Source: Bog-756 sp052326605 (GTDB lineage: Bacteria; Actinomycetota; Acidimicrobiia; Acidimicrobiales; RAAP-2). From it: a stretch of 64,000 bases of DNA. Of the stretch, positions 48,219-57,590 are shown in pieces; within the stretch, counting starts at the first letter, position 1; each line of letters starts with the position of its first letter. Under the pieces are notes generated by a model. That model searched no databases. It saw nothing but the letters and a program-made list of their open reading frames with translations, and was not told the DNA's origin. Location of the stretch: positions 9,669-73,668 of the forward strand of contig JBKQMB010000115.1 of NCBI GenBank assembly GCA_052326605.1, given 5' to 3'. A program made the position numbers and the translations under genes.

Positions 48219-50057
48219 ATGCCCGATCGCCTTCGCGTCGCCGAGCCGCACGCCGGCCGATTCCAGCGGGGGGATGCTCTCCGCCGACTCGCCTCCGAGC
48301 AGTTCGACGTGCTGGTCATCGGAGGTGGCATCACCGGGGCCGGGGTGGCGCTGGATGCCGCCAGCCGTGGCCTCAGGAGCGCCCTGGTCGAGAAGGACGA
48401 CTTCGCCTCCGGCACGTCGTCGAAGTCGTCCAAGATGGTCCACGGCGGTCTGCGCTACCTCCAACAGAGAGAGTACCGGCTGGTCTACGAGAACCTGGCC
48501 GAGCGCCAGCGACTGCTGGACAATGCCCCCCACCTGGTCACGCCCCTCCCCTTTCTCATCCCGCTCTTCGGGAAGGACGGCGTGGTCAATCGCAGTGTGG
48601 CCCGCGTCTACCTGACGGCACTGTGGCTCTACGACCTGACCGGCGGTATACGGATCGGCCGGCGTCACGAGAAGGTGTCACGGGCCCAGGCATTGGCCCA
48701 CATGCCGACCCTCCGCGCCGACCACCTGGTGGCCGGCTTCCTCTACTGGGACGCCAGCGCCGACGACGCCCGGCTGACCCTTGCCGTGATCCGCACCGCC
48801 GTGCTCGACCATGGTGCTGTGGCGGCCAACTACACGCCGGTCGTCGCCCTCAACTCCGACCCCACCGGCCGGGTGGTCGGTGCAACGGTGGCACCACTGG
48901 GGTCCGAGCCGTTCGACGTCCGCGCCTCGGTCGTGGTCAATGCCGCCGGTGTGTGGGCCGACGAGGTCCGCGCGCTCGACGAGCGCCACAATCCGCACTC
49001 CATCCGGCCCGCCAAGGGCATCCACATCACCATGCCGTCCGAGGCATTCCCCTGCGACATCGCCGCCGTCATCCCCGTCAAGCACGACCACCGGTCGATC
49101 TTCGTCGTGTCGTGGGGGGAACAGGTCTACCTCGGCACCACCGACACCGAGTGGGACGGGCCGCTCGACGACCCCGACTGCACGCCCGAAGACGTCGACT
49201 ACCTTCTCGATGCGGCCAACGCCGTCACCACCCGACCGCTCAGACGGTCCGACATCACCGGGCTGTGGAGCGGCCTGCGGCCACTGCTGGCACCGGTCGA
49301 GGGCAAGAGCGCACCGAGCGAGCGCACCGCCGACCTGTCCCGCCGCCACACCGTTCGGACGTCGCCGGGGGGGGTCGTCACCGTCACCGGAGGCAAGCTC
49401 ACCACCTATCGGAAGATGGCCGAGGACACCGTCGACGTCGCGGTGAAGGTCCTGGGCCGCCGGTCGCTCCGGTGTGTGACCAAGGACCTGCGACTGCGAG
49501 GGGCGACCCCCGGCGGCCACACGCCGGCCCGGCCCGGGGGGATCGCGCCGGACCAGGGTGCGGCGCCGGACAACGAGGCGGTGGCGGTGGCCGCCCACCT
49601 GGTCCGGCGCTACGGGACCGAGACCCCCGCGGTGCTGTCGGTGGCCGACGACGACCCGGAACTGCTCGAACCCCTCGTCCCGGGACTCCACTACCTCGAG
49701 GCGGAGGCCCTCTACGCGGTCCGGGAGGAGATGGCCTTGTCGGTGGCCGACGTCCTTGACCGGCGGACACGTGCCTCGCTGCGGGATGCCCGCGGTTCGG
49801 CCGACGCCGCTCTGCGGGTGGCGTCCCTCATCGGGCCCGAACTCGGGTGGGACGGCGAACGGATCCTCCGGGAGGCCGCGGCCTACGCCGAGGGGCTGCG
49901 AGCGGAGCTGGCGCGAGCAGGACTCGACGAAGCCACCGCAGCCGAGCAGCCCGTCGGGGCCGGCGGGTCCAGGGCCTTCGGGTCCGGGGCCGGTGGTGAG
50001 GCCCCCGGGGCCGGTGGCGAGGCCCTCGCCGCCGGTCAGGGATCGGAACGCGGGTGA
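48219..50057 (+). CDS. glpD: Glycerol-3-phosphate dehydrogenase/oxidase (FAD)
   Basis: The 612-residue flavoprotein oxidises glycerol-3-phosphate to dihydroxyacetone phosphate and feeds electrons to quinone. It has FDVLVIGGGITGAGVALDAASRG (FAD Rossmann), VEKDDFASGTSSKSSKMVHGGLRYL (substrate/FAD signature), VVNAAGVWADEVR, KGIHITMP, LGTTDTEWDGP and VTVTGGKLTTYRKMAEDT, then the C-terminal DAO_C domain. The last 40 residues are a Gly/Ala/Ser-rich tail with short repeats (GAGGEAPGAGGEA). ATG 48219 fits the family. Its stop overlaps the next gene (GTGA). It is divergent from the PerR-like gene, and the shared inverted repeat may also affect it. Confidence 0.94.
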   Translation: MPDRLRVAEPHAGRFQRGDALRRLASEQFDVLVIGGGITGAGVALDAASRGLRSALVEKDDFASGTSSKSSKMVHGGLRYLQQREYRLVYENLAERQRLLDNAPHLVTPLPFLIPLFGKDGVVNRSVARVYLTALWLYDLTGGIRIGRRHEKVSRAQALAHMPTLRADHLVAGFLYWDASADDARLTLAVIRTAVLDHGAVAANYTPVVALNSDPTGRVVGATVAPLGSEPFDVRASVVVNAAGVWADEVRALDERHNPHSIRPAKGIHITMPSEAFPCDIAAVIPVKHDHRSIFVVSWGEQVYLGTTDTEWDGPLDDPDCTPEDVDYLLDAANAVTTRPLRRSDITGLWSGLRPLLAPVEGKSAPSERTADLSRRHTVRTSPGGVVTVTGGKLTTYRKMAEDTVDVAVKVLGRRSLRCVTKDLRLRGATPGGHTPARPGGIAPDQGAAPDNEAVAVAAHLVRRYGTETPAVLSVADDDPELLEPLVPGLHYLEAEALYAVREEMALSVADVLDRRTRASLRDARGSADAALRVASLIGPELGWDGERILREAAAYAEGLRAELARAGLDEATAAEQPVGAGGSRAFGSGAGGEAPGAGGEALAAGQGSERG

Positions 50058-51568
50058 CACGGCCCACACCGGTGACCCCGGTCGACGCCGCCGCGGACGC
50101 GGTGGAAGACCACTTCGGCGGTGTCCGGGTACCGGTCGACGATGCCCTCCGGCGGCGGCTGGCCGACGTGTGCGACGAGGTCACCGACAGCGACGACGCC
50201 CGTGCCGATGCGGCGCGGGACTGGTGGCCCCTTGCCATCGGATGGGCCGTCGACGGGCAGGTCCCGGCCAGGCCTGCAGTGGTGGTCCGCCCCACCGACA
50301 CCCATCAGGTGGCCACCGTGCTGGCCCTGTGCAACGACTTCAGTGTGCCGGTCACCGCAGCAGGCGGGCGGAGCGGGGTGTGCGGCGGGTCCATCCCCCT
50401 GTTCGGGGGGGTCGCCCTCGACCTCTGCGGGCTCGCCGGGATCGGCGAAGTCGACGCCGAGTCGTTGGTGGCCGACCTGCGGGCCGGCACCTTCGGCCCC
50501 GAGGTCGAGACCGGTCTCCGCGACGGCTTCGGCGTCACGCTCGGGCACTGGCCCCAGTCGATGGACCTCTCCACCGTGGGCGGATGGCTGGCCTGCCGGG
50601 GGGCCGGCCAGTACTCGAACCGCTACGGGAAGATCGAGGACATGGTGCTCGGCCTCGAGGTCGTCCTGGCCGACGGCACCGTGGTCCGGACCGGTGGGAA
50701 CGGGCCGAGGTCGGCCACCGGCCCCGACCTCACCCAGCTGTTCGTGGGCAGCGAGGGCACCCTCGGCATCATCACCGAGGGGCGGTTCCGGGTGCACGCG
50801 ATCCCCGGGGGCGAGGGCCGGCGCGCCTTCGGGTTCGCCTCGTTCGCCGACGGGCTCGAAGCGTGCCGCCGGATCCTCCGCCGGGGCGCCACTCCCGCGG
50901 TCCTCCGCCTCTACGACGAGACGGAGTCGGGGAGGTCGTTCGACCACCCCGGGACCAACGTCCTCATCGTCCTGGACGAGGCCGACCCCGGCCTGGTCGA
51001 GGCCACCCTCGCCGTGGTGGACGACGAGTGCGGACCTGCCGACCGGCTCGACGCCGGGATCGTGGACCGCTGGCTGACCCACCGCAACGACGTGTCCGCC
51101 CTCGCCCCCCTGTGGCGATCGGGCATCGTGGTGGACACCGTGGAGGTCTCGGCGAGGTGGAGCGCCCTGCCCGGCCTCTACCGATCGGTGCTCGAGGCGC
51201 TGCACGGGGTCGACGGGACGCTGGCCGCCTCGTCCCATCAGTCCCACGCCTACACCGACGGCGCCTGCCTCTACTTCACCTTCGCCGGGCGGTCCCCGGT
51301 GGACCAGCCTCCTTCCGGCCTCCGGTCGTGGACCGATCGCTACTACGAGCAGGCATGGGACGAGGTCACCCGGGCCACCCTGGCCGCCGGCGGGGCCATC
51401 AGCCACCATCACGGCATCGGCATCAACAGGGCGCGCTTCCTCCCCGAGGCGCTGGGGGCCGGGTTCGGCGTGCTCACCGCGGTCAAGCAGGCCCTCGACC
51501 CGAGGGGCATCCTCAACCCCGGAAAGCTCGGCCTGGCCGCTCCCTACGGCAAGGTCACCTGGCCATGA
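50054..51568 (+). CDS. FAD-linked oxidase, alkyl-dihydroxyacetonephosphate-synthase-like
   Basis: The 504-residue VAO-family flavoenzyme has RPAVVVRPTDTHQVATVLALC, VTAAGGRSGVCGG (FAD pyrophosphate loop), LGHWPQSMDLSTVGGWLACRGAGQYSNRYGKIEDMVLG, LFVGSEGTLGIIT, and a C-terminal SSHQSHAYTDGACLYFTF with GGAISHHHGIGINRARFL. The His-rich HHHGIG motif and SHAYTDG are characteristic of alkyl-DHAP synthase (AGPS), which exchanges the acyl group of acyl-DHAP for an alkyl group in ether-lipid synthesis. Encoded between glpD (makes DHAP) and glpK with overlaps on both sides. It may work on DHAP-lipids, or it may be an alternative glycerol/glycolate-type oxidase. Confidence 0.85.
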   Translation: MTRPTPVTPVDAAADAVEDHFGGVRVPVDDALRRRLADVCDEVTDSDDARADAARDWWPLAIGWAVDGQVPARPAVVVRPTDTHQVATVLALCNDFSVPVTAAGGRSGVCGGSIPLFGGVALDLCGLAGIGEVDAESLVADLRAGTFGPEVETGLRDGFGVTLGHWPQSMDLSTVGGWLACRGAGQYSNRYGKIEDMVLGLEVVLADGTVVRTGGNGPRSATGPDLTQLFVGSEGTLGIITEGRFRVHAIPGGEGRRAFGFASFADGLEACRRILRRGATPAVLRLYDETESGRSFDHPGTNVLIVLDEADPGLVEATLAVVDDECGPADRLDAGIVDRWLTHRNDVSALAPLWRSGIVVDTVEVSARWSALPGLYRSVLEALHGVDGTLAASSHQSHAYTDGACLYFTFAGRSPVDQPPSGLRSWTDRYYEQAWDEVTRATLAAGGAISHHHGIGINRARFLPEALGAGFGVLTAVKQALDPRGILNPGKLGLAAPYGKVTWP

Positions 51569-53034
51569 GCATCCTCGTCGTCGACGTGGGCACCTCGGGC
51601 GTCCGGGGGGCCGTGGTGCGGCCGGACGCCTCGGTCGAGCACATCCACCATGTGGCTGTGCTCCCCGATACTCCGTTCCCCGGGCTGGTCGAGTTCGACC
51701 CGACCGCCATGGCCGACGCCGTACTCGACGTGGCGGCGCGCTCCCTGGCCGACGGAGGCCCGGTCGACGCGGTGGGGATCGCCAACCAGCGGGCCTCCAC
51801 CATCCTGTGGGACCGTGCCACCGGCGTGCCGGTGGGGCCCGGCCTCGGCTGGCAGGACCTCCGGACGGTGGGCACCTGCCTCGAGCTCCAGAGCCAGGGG
51901 ATCCGGGTGGCACCCAACGCGTCGGCGACCAAGCTGGCGGCCCTGCTCGACACGGCCGACCCGGACCGCTCCCGCTCCGAGCGGGGCGAGTTGGCCTTCG
52001 GCACCGTCGACACCTGGGTGGCGTGGACCCTCTCCGGCGGGCGCCTCCACGTGACCGACGCATCCAATGCCGGGGTCACCGGGCTGGTCCACGGCGACGG
52101 GACCGGCTGGAGCCAGGACCTTCTGGCCGCCCTCCGCATCCCCGAGTCGCTGCTGCCCACCATCGTGGACTCCACCGGCGTGCTGGGGGTGGCCGACGCC
52201 CTGGCCGGACAGCCGGTCATCGCCGGTATGGCCGGTGACCAGCAGGCGTCGTTGATCGGCCAGGGCTGCACCCAGCCGGGCCAGGCCAAGGCCACCTTCG
52301 GCACCGGGGGGATGCTCGACCAGTGCACCGGCACCGACCGCCCCCGCCAGATCGCGCGCGGCCCGGCCGGCACCATCCCGATCATCGCCTGGCGGCGACA
52401 GGGAAGGATCACCTGGGGCGTCGAGGCCATCATGCTGTCGGCCGGCACCTGTGTGGAGTGGCTGCGCGACGACCTTGCCATCATTGACTCGGCCGCCGAC
52501 TCGGCCCAGGTGGCCGCACGCTGCGGCGACACCGGCGACGTGTGGTTCGTGCCCGCGTTGCTGGGGCTGGGCACGCCGGTGTGGGACTTCGGGGCCCGGG
52601 GCACCGTCCTCGGCCTCACCCGTGGCAGCGGGCGCCCCGAGCTGGTGCGGGCTGTGCTGGAGGGGGTGGCCCACCGGGGCGCCGACCTCCTCGAGGCAGC
52701 CGAGGCCGACTCGGGGATGACGGTCGGCAACCTGCGCATCGACGGAGGCATGTCGGCCAACGAGGTCTTCACCCGGGCCCTCGCCAACGCCTGCGGACGA
52801 CCGGTCGAGATCGCCCCGTTCGTGGAGGCCACCACCCTCGGTGCCGCCTTCCTGGCCGGGATGGCCGTGGGCACCTGGGCCGACGAGCAGGACGTGGCCG
52901 CCGCTTGGGCGCCGCGCCAGGTGGTGGAGCCCACGACGACCGCCGGCGAGCGCACGACTGCCCGCACACGCTGGCTCGAGGCCCGGAAGCGTTCCGAGGG
53001 CACCATCCCCGAGCTGTCCGCCCTTGATTTCTGA
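51565..53034 (+). CDS. glpK: Glycerol kinase (FGGY family)
   Basis: The 489-residue FGGY kinase has ILVVDVGTSGVRGAVV (phosphate 1), VGIANQRASTILWD, GLGWQDLRT (substrate region, where glycerol kinase normally reads W-x-D-x-R), GTVDTWVAWTLSGG, GMAGDQQASLIGQGC, FGTGGMLDQCTG and LRIDGGMSANEVF (adenosine). The pattern agrees with glycerol kinase, though DVGTSGVRGAV at the start deviates from the DQGTTSSR of classical GlpK. A related polyol kinase is therefore possible. The ATG overlaps the stop of the AGPS-like gene. The three-gene operon would convert glycerol to glycerol-3-phosphate and DHAP. Confidence 0.82.
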   Translation: MSILVVDVGTSGVRGAVVRPDASVEHIHHVAVLPDTPFPGLVEFDPTAMADAVLDVAARSLADGGPVDAVGIANQRASTILWDRATGVPVGPGLGWQDLRTVGTCLELQSQGIRVAPNASATKLAALLDTADPDRSRSERGELAFGTVDTWVAWTLSGGRLHVTDASNAGVTGLVHGDGTGWSQDLLAALRIPESLLPTIVDSTGVLGVADALAGQPVIAGMAGDQQASLIGQGCTQPGQAKATFGTGGMLDQCTGTDRPRQIARGPAGTIPIIAWRRQGRITWGVEAIMLSAGTCVEWLRDDLAIIDSAADSAQVAARCGDTGDVWFVPALLGLGTPVWDFGARGTVLGLTRGSGRPELVRAVLEGVAHRGADLLEAAEADSGMTVGNLRIDGGMSANEVFTRALANACGRPVEIAPFVEATTLGAAFLAGMAVGTWADEQDVAAAWAPRQVVEPTTTAGERTTARTRWLEARKRSEGTIPELSALDF

Positions 53035-53125
53035 CCACGGCCACCCGGGCGTGGCGCAGGTCGGGCCTGTGGTCGGCGGTGCCGGCTCCGGCCCGACGCG
53101 GCTGGCACCTCCCCGGCACAGCGCA

Positions 53126-53155
53126 TTGAACAAAGCCACGGAAAACCCGTAGGGT
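53126..53155 (+). promoter_or_regulatory. Candidate sigma-70-type promoter for the moxR operon
   Basis: TTGAAC (53126-53131), an 18-base spacer and TAGGGT (53150-53155), 88 bases upstream of the moxR ATG. The pair fits TTGACN/TANNNT with one weak position in each element. The ribosome site GGAGCAGGAGG lies at about 53228-53239. Confidence 0.45.
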
Positions 53156-53242
53156 GGGGGAGGCACCACGCTCGGCGATGGGGCCGATGCAGCCGACGGG
53201 TCCGGCGAACGCAGGGGTAGACCCAGGGGAGCAGGAGGACCC

Positions 53243-54235
53243 ATGACCAGGGGCATCGAGACGGTGGGGGTCGAGTCGTCGGTCCGCACCACGCAACCAG
53301 TGCCGTCGATCGACGAGGCGGTAGGACTGGCCCGGGCCCTCCACGCCGCCCTCTCGGAGGTCCTGCTGGGCACACCGGCGGCAGTTACCACTGCGGTGAT
53401 CGCGGCCCTCTCGGGGAGCCACCTGCTCATCGAGGACGTGCCCGGCGTGGGCAAGACGGTGCTGGCCCGGGCGCTGGCCACCGCTCTCGGGGTCAAGCTC
53501 TCGCGGGTCCAGGGGCACCCCGACCTCCTTCCCTCCGACATCACGGGCGTGACGGTGTTTTCGCCGGAGACCGGGACCTGGGAGTTCCGGCCCGGCCCGG
53601 TCTTCGCCCACGTGGTCCTCCTCGACGAAATGAACCGCACCCCGCCCCGGACCCAGTCTGCGCTGCTGGAGGCCATGGAAGAGCAACAGGTCACGGTGGA
53701 CGGCGAATCGTGGCCCCTGCCGCAGCCACACCTGGTGATCGGCACCCAGAACCCGATCGGCCAGCTTGGCACCTACCCGCTCGTCGAGAGCCAGCTCGAC
53801 CGGTTCGGCCTGTCCACCTCCATCGGCTACCCCGATGCCGACATCGAGACTCGCCTCGTCCTCCACAACGGCGGCCGCTATGCCCTCGACACGCTGGTCC
53901 CCGTCTCCGATCCCGCACAGTGGCACCGGGCGATCAGCGCCACGGCCTCGGTGCACGTGGTGACCACGGTCGCCGAGTATGCCGTGTCGCTGGTGCGGGC
54001 CACCCGGTCGGCCGGCACCGTGCGCCTGGGGGCAAGCCCGCGAGCGGCCATCTCCCTCCTCCGCAGCGCCCAGGCCTACGCGGTACTCGCCGGGCGGGCC
54101 TACGTCACCCCCCAGGACGTCCAGGCCGTGGCCGTCGCCTGCCTCTCCCACCGCCTGATCGCCGAGGGCAGTGGCGGAGACGGTCCCACCATGGTGGGCC
54201 GCATCCTCGCCGCAGCACCTGTCCCGCCCACGTGA
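53243..54235 (+). CDS. MoxR-family AAA+ ATPase
   Basis: The 330-residue AAA+ chaperone has Walker A EDVPGVGKTVLARALA near residue 66, GVTVFSPETGTWEFRPGPVFAHVVLLDEMNRTPPRTQSALLEAMEEQQV (Walker B and pore region), IGTQNPIGQLGTYPLVESQLDRF (sensor 1 and arginine finger) and GASPRAAISLLRSAQAYA (sensor 2). MoxR proteins help to fold or activate client complexes. In actinobacteria they lie next to DUF58 and transglutaminase genes, exactly as here. A candidate promoter lies at 53126-53155. The stop overlaps the DUF58 gene start (GTGA). Confidence 0.94.
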   Translation: MTRGIETVGVESSVRTTQPVPSIDEAVGLARALHAALSEVLLGTPAAVTTAVIAALSGSHLLIEDVPGVGKTVLARALATALGVKLSRVQGHPDLLPSDITGVTVFSPETGTWEFRPGPVFAHVVLLDEMNRTPPRTQSALLEAMEEQQVTVDGESWPLPQPHLVIGTQNPIGQLGTYPLVESQLDRFGLSTSIGYPDADIETRLVLHNGGRYALDTLVPVSDPAQWHRAISATASVHVVTTVAEYAVSLVRATRSAGTVRLGASPRAAISLLRSAQAYAVLAGRAYVTPQDVQAVAVACLSHRLIAEGSGGDGPTMVGRILAAAPVPPT

Positions 54236-55410
54236 ACGCCTCGACGCCCGACGGCCGGCAGCCCTTCTGGCGCACTGTCAACGCGGCGTTCACCGGGCTG
54301 CTCGCCGGCGCGTGCGGCGTAGTACTGGCGCGAGCGCTCTTCGGGCCCCAGATGGTCGTGGCCGGGGCCTCCATCGGAGCGGCGTGCCTGGTGACCGGTG
54401 CGGCACTTTCCTGGACCTTCTCGGTGACCCGTCGACGGCGCCGGACCTCCGCCGCACTGCCCGGCGGCCAGTGGATGCGCCGACGGGTGCGCCCGGTGGG
54501 GTGGTTCGGACCCGTTGCGGGCAGTGCGGTGGCCATGTTCGCCTGGGCCGGTGTGGCCCACTCCAGTGGGTCCGGATGGGTCCAGGCCGTGGGGGCCCTG
54601 TTGGCCGCCGTGCTGCTCACCGGCATGGTGGCCCCTGCCGTGCCGGCTCGGCGGGCCGTCGTAGCCTGCACCGAGTGCCCGCCGGACGGGCAGGCCGGGC
54701 GTGCACTGGCGATCACCCTCGTGGCCAATGGCCCGGTCAGGCTGCGGCCGCGCTATCCCGTCGGCCCGCCCTCCCTGGCCGAAGGGAGGGTCCGCGGGCA
54801 GCGCCCGGTCGAGGTGACCATCACCCCGGACCGGCGCGGCGTCCTGGACAGGCTGGTGGTCGAAGTGGCCACGAGTGCGCCCTTCGGCATCCTGTGGTGG
54901 GCCAAGGACGTAACGGTCGAGTTGGCCCGCCCACTGCACGTCGCACCCCGGACCGGCGAGCCGGGGGCGCTGTCGACCGTCACCGATGACGCGCTCGGCG
55001 AGGCGCCGCTCCGGACGCCTGCGGGCATGGGCGAGCCCCGGGGCGTGCGCCCCTACCGGTCCGGTGATCCGCGGCGGTCCGTTCACTGGCCGGCAACAGC
55101 GCACGCAGGCGTGCTCATGGTGCGGGAGACCGAACGGCAGCGTGACGATCCGATCGTCATCGACGTCGTGCTGCCGGACGACCCGACGCTGGCGGAGGCC
55201 GAGACCGAGCGGGTCATGGCCGCGGCGACCGACTTCCTGGCGCGGGGCCGGCCAGTTGTGCTCGGTACCGACGAGCCGGAAGGTCGCACCCTACGGCCGT
55301 TGCGGGACCGGATCGACCTCGGAAGGCGGTTGGCCCGCGCCGTGCCCCCGGCGGGTGTGGCGCCACCCGACGGCTCGCCCCGCCCTGTCCCCCAGTGGGG
55401 GCGTCGGTGA
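54232..55410 (+). CDS. DUF58 domain membrane protein
   Basis: The 392-residue protein has two pairs of N-terminal membrane segments at about residues 18-65 and 85-125. A domain with VEVATSAPFGILWW follows, then the DUF58 signature GEPRGVRPYRSGDPRRSVHWPATAHAG near residue 275, and a von-Willebrand-A-like fold with MVRETERQRDDPIVIDVVL. DUF58 proteins work with the MoxR ATPase and a transglutaminase, but the reaction is unknown. The GTG at 54232 overlaps the moxR stop. Its own stop overlaps the transglutaminase GTG, so the three proteins are made together. Confidence 0.88.
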   Translation: MNASTPDGRQPFWRTVNAAFTGLLAGACGVVLARALFGPQMVVAGASIGAACLVTGAALSWTFSVTRRRRRTSAALPGGQWMRRRVRPVGWFGPVAGSAVAMFAWAGVAHSSGSGWVQAVGALLAAVLLTGMVAPAVPARRAVVACTECPPDGQAGRALAITLVANGPVRLRPRYPVGPPSLAEGRVRGQRPVEVTITPDRRGVLDRLVVEVATSAPFGILWWAKDVTVELARPLHVAPRTGEPGALSTVTDDALGEAPLRTPAGMGEPRGVRPYRSGDPRRSVHWPATAHAGVLMVRETERQRDDPIVIDVVLPDDPTLAEAETERVMAAATDFLARGRPVVLGTDEPEGRTLRPLRDRIDLGRRLARAVPPAGVAPPDGSPRPVPQWGRR

Positions 55411-57590
55411 CCGTCTGGCAACGGGTCGTCGACGCCAATCGACCCGGGCCGCCCGAACACTCCGTCCCGTTCCGTGTTGCATCGGCAGCGGCAGTGATGA
55501 TCGCTGTTGCCGCCTGCTGGAGCCAGGGGGAGCTAAGCGTGCCCGTCACCGTGTTCACCATGGTGGCCACCGTGGTCGGCAATGTCCTGTCCTACCACCG
55601 TCGTGCGGACCCGTGGCCGGCGGTCAAGCTCGTGTTGGCGGCGTGCGCCGTCGGCGGCTTCGTGTGGTTCATCGCCACGGTCACCCACACCGCCACACCC
55701 GGTGACATCTCGACGGTGGAAGGACCGCTGGCCGTGCTGTTCGCCTGGGTGCTGAGTACCCACGCCTTCGACGTTCCCGCCCGCCGGGATGTGGCCTACT
55801 CGCTCGCCGGATCGGCCGCCCTCATGGCGGTGGCCGCCTCGCAGTCGGTGGATCTCTCGCTCGCGGTGTACGTCGTGGCCTGGATTGCCTGCGGCATCTG
55901 GGGGCTGGTGTCCATGTGGCAGTCGATGGCCGGGGTCCGCGGCTTCCCGTGGCGCACCGTGTCGATTGCCGGGCCGACCGTCCTCGTGATGGCCGCTCTC
56001 CTGGTGGCCGTCCTGCCCGCGCCCCGGGTCTCGACATCGCTCATCTTCCCGTCCGGCTCGCCCAACTCCTCGTCGGTCGACAGCCCCACCAATCTCACCG
56101 ACGGCTCCGGCTCCCTACCGGCCCACGCCGCCAGCCCCCAGGGTCGCACCGGGGTCGGCGGCTTCCTCGGCTTCGCCAAGTCCCTCGACACCGGCGTCCG
56201 GGCATCTCTGGGGAACCAGGTGGTGATGCGGGTACGGGCCAGCCGGCCGAACTTCTGGATCGGCCAGACCTACGACCAGTGGGACGGGCAGAGCTGGCTG
56301 CAGTCGGCCGATCCCGCCAGCGGCACCAACGGGCACGTGACCAAATTGGACACGGGTTCCCCCTTCACCATTCCCCCGGCGGCCGACCAACTGGCGACCC
56401 AGCTCGCCGGGACCACCGACGTCCAGACCTTCTACCTGGCCCAGTCGGGACCGAACCTGGTCTTCCATGCCGACACGGTCCAGCGGGTGTACCTCGAGTC
56501 CCGCTCCCTCTTCCTGACCGGCGACGGCACCATCGTCTCGTCCACCACGATGGGAGCCGGAACGATCTACACCGTCGTCTCCAGCGACAACACGGCGACC
56601 GCGCAACAGCTGCGGGATGCAACCGTCTCGCTGCCCCCCGACGATCCGAGCACCAACGCACCGCTCAGCCCCGCCGAGCAGCTTCGCTACCTCCAGCTTC
56701 CCCATGCCTATCCACGGGTGTCCGCCCTGGCCGAGCAGATCGTCTCGGGCGTCGGGTCCCCCGGCGATGGCGATCCTCGCACCTACGACAAGGTCGAAGC
56801 CATCGAGACCTGGATGTCGTCGCACATCAGGTACACGACGGACATCCCAAAGCTGCCACCGGGCGCCGACGCGGTGGACACCTTCCTCTTCGGCACCCGG
56901 CTGGGCTACTGCGAACAGATCTCCACGGCCACCGTGGTGATGCTGCGCAGCCTCGGCATTCCGGCGCGGGAGGCGGTGGGGTACGTCCCGGGGTCCTACA
57001 ACCCGATCACCGACCTCTACGACGTCCAGGCCAAGGACGCCCACGCCTGGGTCCAGGTCTGGTTCCCCGGATACGGCTGGCAGAACTTCGACCCCACCGC
57101 CGCGGTGCCGTTGGCCAATCCGTCACCCGGCTCGGTCATCGCCAACCGGGCCGGGGCCACGTTGCGCCACCTCCCTTGGATCCCCATCGCCATCGTCGCC
57201 GCCTCGGGGATCGCCACCTGGCAGCTCCGGCGGCGGCGCCGGCTACGGCCGCCGACGTGGGCCCGGCAGATCGCCGACGACCTGGAACGGGGTGGGCGCC
57301 GACTGGGCCGGCCGCGGCGAACGGCTGAGACCCTCACCGCCTACGGGGACCGGTTGGCTGGCGCCGATCCCCCGAACGCCGAAGGGTTGACCGGGGCGAC
57401 CCGATTGGTCGAGCGCTCCACCTACGGCGGCATCGAGCCGTCGACCGACCAGATCGCCCGCGCACTCTCCTACACCCGCCGCTTCCGTTCGCAGCGGCGA
57501 GGGAGGGGGGGGCGACGCGATGCCGATCAGGACCGTGCCAGTTCCAGCGCCTCGTCGAACGAGGCACCGGCGGCCAGCAGCGGCCGGTAG
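55407..57590 (+). CDS. Transglutaminase-like membrane protein (DUF3488-transglutaminase core)
   Basis: The 727-residue protein has five to six N-terminal membrane segments within the first 210 residues. An extracellular region follows, then the transglutaminase/protease-like core with catalytic Cys in LGYCEQISTATVVMLRSLGIPAR, His in KDAHAWVQVWFPGYGWQNFDPT, and Asp in that NFDPT. A single membrane span lies near 595-615 before a basic cytoplasmic tail of about 110 residues. The GTG at 55407 overlaps the DUF58 stop (an ATG-type start at 55395 is less likely). The last 64 bases overlap the end of the convergent flavoprotein gene. Substrate is unknown; a protein or envelope peptide is likely. Confidence 0.9.
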   Translation: MTVWQRVVDANRPGPPEHSVPFRVASAAAVMIAVAACWSQGELSVPVTVFTMVATVVGNVLSYHRRADPWPAVKLVLAACAVGGFVWFIATVTHTATPGDISTVEGPLAVLFAWVLSTHAFDVPARRDVAYSLAGSAALMAVAASQSVDLSLAVYVVAWIACGIWGLVSMWQSMAGVRGFPWRTVSIAGPTVLVMAALLVAVLPAPRVSTSLIFPSGSPNSSSVDSPTNLTDGSGSLPAHAASPQGRTGVGGFLGFAKSLDTGVRASLGNQVVMRVRASRPNFWIGQTYDQWDGQSWLQSADPASGTNGHVTKLDTGSPFTIPPAADQLATQLAGTTDVQTFYLAQSGPNLVFHADTVQRVYLESRSLFLTGDGTIVSSTTMGAGTIYTVVSSDNTATAQQLRDATVSLPPDDPSTNAPLSPAEQLRYLQLPHAYPRVSALAEQIVSGVGSPGDGDPRTYDKVEAIETWMSSHIRYTTDIPKLPPGADAVDTFLFGTRLGYCEQISTATVVMLRSLGIPAREAVGYVPGSYNPITDLYDVQAKDAHAWVQVWFPGYGWQNFDPTAAVPLANPSPGSVIANRAGATLRHLPWIPIAIVAASGIATWQLRRRRRLRPPTWARQIADDLERGGRRLGRPRRTAETLTAYGDRLAGADPPNAEGLTGATRLVERSTYGGIEPSTDQIARALSYTRRFRSQRRGRGGRRDADQDRASSSASSNEAPAASSGR

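Noticed and set aside
49990..50040. Short GC-rich repeats at the end of glpD
   Set aside because: They encode a low-complexity Gly/Ala tail; no sign of a mobile or regulatory repeat.
50036..52063. 675-residue minus-strand frame opposite the alkyl-DHAP-synthase-like gene and glpK
   Set aside because: Composition dominated by Arg, Gly, Pro and His, no motifs; the opposite strand has clear flavoenzyme and kinase genes.
57527..57590. 64-base overlap of two convergent genes, first taken as a frame error
   Set aside because: Both C-termini are plausible in length and the family domains end before the overlap, so no error is needed to explain it.
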